This document shows, one piece after another, positions 57,255-64,000 of a stretch of 64,000 nt of DNA. Position 1 is the first letter of the stretch; the number at the start of each line of letters is the position of its first letter. The notes below the pieces were generated by a model. It saw nothing but the letters and a program-made list of their open reading frames with translations. It was not told the DNA's origin and searched no databases. Origin of the DNA: Artemia franciscana (Eukaryota > Arthropoda > Branchiopoda > Anostraca > Artemiidae); the NCBI RefSeq assembly GCF_032884065.1, contig NC_088863.1:41758880-41822879 (forward strand), read 5' to 3'. Made by a program: the position numbers and the translations under genes.

Positions 57255-59098
57255 TCTTCGAAATAGATCCGAACATTAAGGAGAATATTATAATTTTTCT
57301 AGAGGTCAAGGCAGGGGCCAAAATAAGTTAAGTAAACCACAACTTGCCTTTGGGAAAACTCTCGCCTCAATTCATGAAAATAGGGGAGGGGGCAAAAATG
57401 TATTTATCAAAACTAGGGAACAACTTTGTTTTATCAAATACACACTAAACAAAAAGTCATTTTCAGTGACAACACCAAAAGAAGGTATTTATTAAAAATC
57501 TTGAGAGGGGGATTTGGGGAAGTAAATATCTCCCCCCCAAAATTGACGCCACTGTCTATACCTGCTCTAGTAGAAATTTCTGAGAAAACTTAGATCGTGG
57601 AGAGCACTATTTTTGAAACTGTAGCTTTGAGTACACTAGACCCTCTTCCTTCCTCCAGTGCGCTTGAATATCACAACTTTGTAGTGCGGAAGAAATTTTG
57701 GATTTCGAAACGCCTAAACCTACTTCACGTTAACGTAAATTAAAATTAATTTCTTACTGAAATAAAACTAAAGGTGAAACTTAAAACTAGCGAAAATTAT
57801 TGCTTCGTAGATTACGCAAGACATGTCCACAAAACCAACTCAAATGAACTGACTCGCGTCTATTTTGACTACGTTCTATTTTCCAATAGAATTCTATTCG
57901 TGATTTTTTTTTTCAACAGAATTATAGAATTCTAAAAACTTGCGCTTTACTGAAAATAAGTTATCAACCCCAAAAAGCAAGATCTTTTGTCAGGAGCAGA
58001 AAATTCCACAAGAAGCCTACAGAAAATAAAAGACTGATTATACCAATGATGATACCAATAACTTTTAATATGTAATAGTAATTCTCTTCATAAAAAAAAT
58101 GAAATTTTTATAATTTGGCAGTTTTGTTTCAAACGTGTTTTAGTTATCAATCACTAAGCGGGCTGAGATGGTGAGCGTATAAGAGAGGACTTTGGCCATA
58201 AAGATCATAGTCGCACTCTTAGTATGCTCCCCGTCCCTTTCACTACAGACATGGCACCAAGAAGTCCAATTTACCGAGAAGAAGTAGCTTTTAAGTGAGC
58301 CATTAAAAATCTTCTTAAGATCCATTGGTCGCCTCTATGCTGTGGCTCGATTTCTTTTTGTTCCTTGAAATATTATCATCAGCTGACGATATAACAAAAC
58401 CTTGGCAATCAATGCAGCATTCATGTTATTATCAGCTAATGACTTCATGAACGAACATGGAACCAATCGGGGGCAGATCCAGGGGGGCCTTAGGCCCTCC
58501 CCACGATTTTTCTGGCACCCTCATTCGCATTCCGTTCTTTTTTCTTTTTTTGCTCTTTTTTAAGTAAACTTGTCAATTTGATTAATTATTCCTAGCTGAT
58601 TTACCCAATTAACAACAAAAAGCAAAGTTTTTTATGAATGTAAAGAGCAAAGTTGAAACTTAAGATGAACAAAAATTATTTATTTTCAGCCGGTTGAGCA
58701 CATATCTGCAAAATTGGCATAAAATTCTTTGATTGGTGCTTGTTTCCCTATTTTACGAACATGGAAACTCATCGAAGATGAATTAGTTTTTCTTTGTTTT
58801 AAACGTTCGATAAAAATTCGGTAACACCGGAAGTTATAGCTATTTGTCAATTCATAATGACATATCGAAAAGTAGATTTGTAGCTAAAAGTTCAAAATGG
58901 ATAAAAATAAAAAATCTGGACACGAGCATAGAACGGATAAAAGATGAAGAATGATGGCTAATGTGCAAAAAAATCGAACGATATTTTGGTAAAATATCCG
59001 AAAATACCCGGAAATCGAAAGGTCAGTTTTGACTAATAATAAACTCGCTCCACCCTAAAAAAATCCATGATTTTAGATTTGTGACTAATTAAACAGCG

Positions 59099-60740
59099 AA
59101 TGACCCCATAGGGCTTTCGTGTGAATAAATCGATCTATCTATCTATTTTAACTATATAGCTAATTTGGTTGAAATTAGATGAATGAAAGAGTTAAAAGCA
59201 ATTTAGGCTAGGAACAAATCAATGGGGTCGGAGGGGGCAACCCTCCCCCCAAGACACTTCTCGCACCCTTATTCCGTTCTTTTTTTTTAATCATTTTTAA
59301 AATAAACTTGTCAATTTGGTGCCCACCTCGAATCACACTGGCGCCCTTGGTCCAGTGGCCCCCGCGCCCAAGATTTTGCTCTTGATCTGTTAGAAATTCA
59401 GACATGAAACTACTCGCACGATCAGTTTACGAATCATTTCGTCATAAAATTATAAGATAAACCTCGTTTTCAGGAAAAATTAATCATATAATTAGGGTAA
59501 GGTTTCTGGAAGTCAATGATGGGAGTAGGCTATGATAAGGCAACTTACAACATTAACTTATCTTCAGGAAAATTTTTTGAAATGCCCCTACCCCCTCCCC
59601 ACTTAAAAAAATACTTGATTTTAGTATTTGAATAATTGAATAGCAAATGGTCCAATAGGGCTTTCATGTGATAAATCTATCTATTTATTTTGATTATATA
59701 GCTAATTTGGTTGAAATTAGATGAATGCAGAGTTAAAAGCAATTTAGGTTAGGAACAGATCCACGGGGTCAGAGGGGGCGATCCTTCCCCCAAGATATTC
59801 CTGGCGCCCTTATTCCATCTTTTTTTCTTTTTTAATCTTTTTTTTAAACTTGTCAATTTGGTGCTCACATCGAGTCACATTGGCGCCCTTGGTCACGTCC
59901 CCCCCCCCCGCCCAAGATTTTGCTCTTGGTCTGTTAGAGATTTAGACACGAAACTGCTCGCACAATCAGTTTAGGAATCATTTCGTCATAAAATTGTAAG
60001 ATAAACCTCGTTTTCAGGAAAAATTAATGTTATAATTAAACCTGCTTGCTGGATCTTCATCTTCAGATTGTGTTTTTTTTTTCTTTTTTCGGTAGATTTT
60101 TTTTTATTCTCTTTCTTAAGAGCCCGTCGATTTAGGGTATGGTTTCTGGACGTTACTGATGGGGGGTATGATAAGGCAACTTACAACAATAATTTTTGTT
60201 TTGGAAGAATTTTTTTAACTGCCCCTGCCCTCTCCCCAATCGAAAAAATCCTTAATTTTAGTTTGGTGACTAATTAAATAGCGAATGACCTAATAGGGCT
60301 TACGTGTGATAAATCTATCTATCTATTTTAACTGTATAGCTAATTTGGTTGACATTAGATAAATGAAAGAGTTAAAAGCAATTCAAGGCAGGAACAGATC
60401 CATGGGTCGGAGGGGGCGTTCCTCCTCCCAAGACACTTCTCGCACCCTTATTCCGTTCTTTTTTCTTTTTTAAAATAAACTTTTTAATTTGGTGCCCACA
60501 TCGAGTCACAGTGGCCCCCGCGCCCAAGATTTTGCTCTTGATCTGCAAGAGATTCAGACATGGAACAGCTCGCACGATCAGTTTACAAATCATTTCGTCA
60601 TAAAATTACAGGATAAAACTCGTTTTCAGGAAAAATTAATCATATAATTAAACTTGCTTGCTAGATCTTCATTTTCAGATTGGGTTTTCTTTGTTTCTTT
60701 TTTTGGCAGGTTTTATTATTATTATTATTATTATTCTCTT
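59099..60740. repeat. three tandem ~0.6-kb units, copy 2
   Basis: Units start at about 59102, 59650 and 60288. The first unit lacks about 41 bp of a 'ttaattttaag' stretch present in copy 1, so spacing differs (549 against 590). Confidence 0.7.
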
Positions 60741-61267
60741 TCTTAAGAGTTCATCGATTTAGGGTACAGTTTACGGGAGTCATTGATGGAGATAAGATAA
60801 GGATGGGTCACGGCAGGGGAGACACATTATTAAGGGGGTTTCGGGAAATGTTTTGCATATTTGAGTTTGTCGAGTGGGATTTGGGAGAGCTAATTCACAT
60901 GCCCTATCTCATTGAGATCCCTGACTGTAGTAAGATGCAGCGTAGAATACTCTCTTCCTAGGAAAGTCCTAGTGCAATGTCGTCAATGTTATCTGGACAT
61001 AATGTGGAAGCTGGGAACTACCCAGATTGATAAGGTCGACGTAGGCTGGGTGATTCACAAGTATCAATTATCGCAAGGTCTATTGTCCCGGCAAGAGAAC
61101 TTGGGAGACTATTCATTTATTTTGCCCTTGTCCCCCTCTCTTTCGTCATTAACTGCCCCGACATTACTCCCATATATTTTTATGATTACCCCTAAACTAT
61201 GGGGGACTAATAGATAATGACCATATCAGTGACTATCTCATCGTATATTATTTCGTCTACCATAGCT

Positions 61268-61269
<2 letters not shown>

Positions 61270-61320
<51 letters not shown>
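61270..61320. repeat. poly-T tract (51 nt), copy 2
   Basis: The counterpart of 51170-51226, six T shorter. Confidence 0.85.
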
Positions 61321-61323
<3 letters not shown>

Positions 61324-62262
61324 GAAGCACATTTCTTGGGACACATCTGCAAAACAGAAGTGATGGCCCGCTACAAGGCATGTGAAAAATTTTAGGTCTG
61401 CAAAACGCCCAAATTTCCCGCTTGGGGATATTTTTGGTTAAATGATACTGCACCCTCTGTTTGTAGACATTTTGGTGCAACTGTTTCATAGATTCGAAGA
61501 GTGGTGATTATGGAACAACGAAACACTGAAACAAAAGGTTTCAACCACTTGCCCTCCCTGATATTCCATTAGAAACAGATAGCTTTAAAAAACTTACTTT
61601 TTTCCATATTTCAAAAAATCCAGAGAACCAAACTAAACCAAATTCAAGTCCGAAAAAATTGAGAACTTCTCTGATAATTATGACAGTTTAAGGGACGTTT
61701 GAAATTTGCCCTAGCTCCTACCGTGTTAGTCATAGAAATTTAAAGTAAGGTGTTCCCAGATGGGAACGTTGGAGGCTAATGGGTTAAGTTAGAAATTATT
61801 AAAGCACGTGTTTAAACAGTAATTTTACCGTGTTTTGGCATAACACCCTAAATTGAGATAAGGCAGAACGTCCAAAACCATCCATTTCTGAAGTGAACAA
61901 AAGCATCAGAAGAAAACGCTGTATCTCTACTTAGGGCGTATTTTTGTGAATATTTTTCCTATTTTTAACGCTTAACAGGGAATTTTATAAAGAAAAAAAT
62001 GACCTAACTGGTTCTAACGGGAGAAATGCTCAGAATTGATCATTTAGGACTTGATTGAGCACTGGAGGTCAATATACTGATCAGACAGAATTAATGAAAC
62101 CCTATAAATTCGTTTGCAAAAAAAAGTTAACTCAGAAAAATAATTTTGCCTAGACACCGTAAATTTACTGTCGATAGTGTTGAAAAAATATCAATTATTT
62201 TGGGTCACCTACCTTTACTAGTATTTTTTTAAAGGGTTTTCTTTAACAAGAAAAAAAAAAGA

Positions 62263-62998
62263 ATTTTTCAGATGCCTCAAGTCTGTCGTTTCCCTCAGTT
62301 CAAGATGATTCATTTCATTCAAATTCAAAGACTCTGACGATAACTTCAAGTTTGCCGTTACCCGTTGCCTCTAGTTCTCACACAGATTCGACTACAGAGA
62401 CACTGCCTACCAACTCCACCAAGGACAACGAGGTGTAACTACCGACTTTTTTCCACGATTCCAACACAGATATTAAAGTGAAACATTCTGATCAGCAAAC
62501 AGAAGGATCGAAATATGACGCAAGAGCCAAGATGCAGCAGATGGAGACGAGATACCCAAGCAGCAGTACATCCTCCTCGCTTGACACCCTTCTCTCACTT
62601 CGGTTTCGCAGGGATACTAAAAGAAACAAACCAACTAACATCTGAAGATATTGCGTTTTTTCTTAGCGAAAGATGGAAGCCAAAGAACCAAACCGAAGTT
62701 CTAACTTCAAGACAAAGACGAAAGGCTTAACTCGTCGACTTAACATTGAGCTTCTTGGCCGATTTCTCTGGCTTGCGGTGAGCTGTCACCAAGAACACGA
62801 GGGAATTGGTGTGGTGTAGTGTTCGCACCTGGAATCCAATAGCGGAAAGGAGAATAACCCAGCTACAACTCTTTTCATCCCACGATATGAACCAGATCTA
62901 CAGAAACGAGACTTACAGACTAACCGACAAATCTGTCAAGAAGAGAACCGGGCCCAAAAAAATAAGGAGGCATGGGTGGAATAGGAGTGACATATAGT
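62263..62998 (+). pseudogene. Ser/Thr-rich coding-like remnant, copy 2
   Basis: Nearly identical to 52170-52905, with the same TAA and frame breaks. Changes seen include c to t near 62701 (Pro to Leu in the 62515-62730 frame) and 'gggtcc' to 'gggccc' near 62951. Confidence 0.35.
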
Positions 62999-63020
62999 AA
63001 AAAAAAATAGTGAAAGAGCA

Positions 63021-63087
63021 CACACACGAACACATACAGAAACACACGCACAAATACAAACCCACACACACACACACAAAAAAAAAG
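63021..63087. repeat. (CA)n-rich microsatellite, copy 2
   Basis: Same position as 52928-52995 in copy 1, with a shorter (ac)n run. Confidence 0.8.
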
Positions 63088-64000
63088 ACTACTTTAGTAC
63101 TTAAGATAGATAAGCACTTGAATGAGGTCTTAACCTTACTCACCCATCCAATTACCAAGGACAAATGGTTTTTCGAAATTCATATCTTGGAATATCACAT
63201 AGCTTCATATTACCATAGAAAAAAATAGCTAGGTGTTGGGGGTTGCTTTTATTGTTAGGAGTGTGGGGGTGGCGCCGAAGAACCTTCACGTTGGTACCCC
63301 GATTACTACTAGTTTAACTCCAGCAGTTCATTAGAATGTATTTTTTAAATCTATGTATTTTTTAAGGAAATTTAAAGGAATGAGACATTAAATTTTTAGG
63401 TTACAAATCATACAATGTAAGGCTATTAAGGGCTAGTATTAAGGGCTATTACCCATTACTCTCAAGCCCCCCCCCCATGAGAAACTGATTTTTTTAAGTT
63501 GACAATTCAAACAAGGAGTAGAAAATACTTTCAGGAATGGGTAAAATGATCTTTCTTCTAGTTTACATTTCAGATTAAAGAAGGAGGAGATATAAACGCT
63601 CTAGATATTACATTAACGTCATTTTATCAGAATTCTCCTGTTAAAAACAAAACTTCAAATGCCTACTACATTGCCAGCTGTAAGATGGATGGAACATGAA
63701 ACTAAATGAATTAACGAGCATTCTACTGGTGTATGATTCTAAGAGAAAGGTATATCTACATTACATTACAATATTAATACTTTGTGATTGTGTAAATGAC
63801 ATTATTTCAATATAAAATATCTATATATACTAATATATTATATTTTCTCTATCATTATTAGACTTGTATGGATTTCGGAGAAACTAGGAACTTTAAATAT
63901 ATTTGGGTATATAAGCTGCCGCGGTAGGGGTAGGTTTATAATAAACATCATAATATAAATACTTTCCTTTTTGAAAAAAAAAAAAAAATCAGCTTTGACA

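Overview
The window reads as animal nuclear DNA, most likely from an arthropod. It is AT-rich, contains spliced exons with GT/AG introns of 1.3-5 kb, and is crowded with LINEs, mariner, Polinton/Maverick, Penelope-like and long-TIR DNA transposon remnants plus long microsatellites. A crustacean is my guess; the sequence does not prove it. Positions 2255-2354 are an assembly gap of 100 N. I see no prokaryotic features, tRNA or rRNA.

Only one host gene is clear: the 3' end of U2SURP (SR140, a U2 snRNP-associated splicing factor) on the + strand. It has four exons (10115-10352, 15308-15522, 20416-20603, 21880-22027) that join in frame into 262 codons: an acidic linker, the cwf21 region and the RS tail. 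The exons for its RRM, SURP and CID domains are not visible and should lie left of the window (or in the gap), so everything from 1 to 10114 is probably intron. Two decayed LINEs lie tail to tail inside its second visible intron.

Layout: 1-1450 dispersed repeat family (called R1 here); 1494-2254 a 430-bp direct duplication; 2884-9340 a DNA transposon with about 0.55-kb inverted repeats, carrying a broken PIN-like/cysteine-rich gene and invaded by a LINE; 10115-22027 U2SURP; 23030-25400 a LINE; 25610-26315 an internally deleted mariner; 26661-28330 five tandem units of about 338 bp, each with a hammerhead ribozyme motif on the minus strand; 28331-30300 a strand-asymmetric ACAGAC-rich microsatellite; 30300-31930 more R1 plus a related single hammerhead-like fragment; 32430-about 42650 a decayed Polinton/Maverick (polymerase, ATPase, integrase with chromodomain, capsid-type proteins), with a LINE inserted and minus-strand genes at its right side, one of them CARD-like; 42740-44754 more repeats; 44755-64000 two tandem copies of a roughly 10-kb duplicon that runs off the window.

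The strongest hunting result is the hammerhead-bearing tandem array: every unit has the core, a perfect stem II, a matching stem I and a self-complementary AUAU in place of stem III, which fits the dimeric hammerheads known from Penelope-like elements and animal retrozymes. Second are the long-TIR transposon that ties the PIN-like/cysteine-rich gene family to a mobile element, and the CARD-like cargo beside the Polinton genes. All element-encoded genes seen here are broken by stops or frameshifts.
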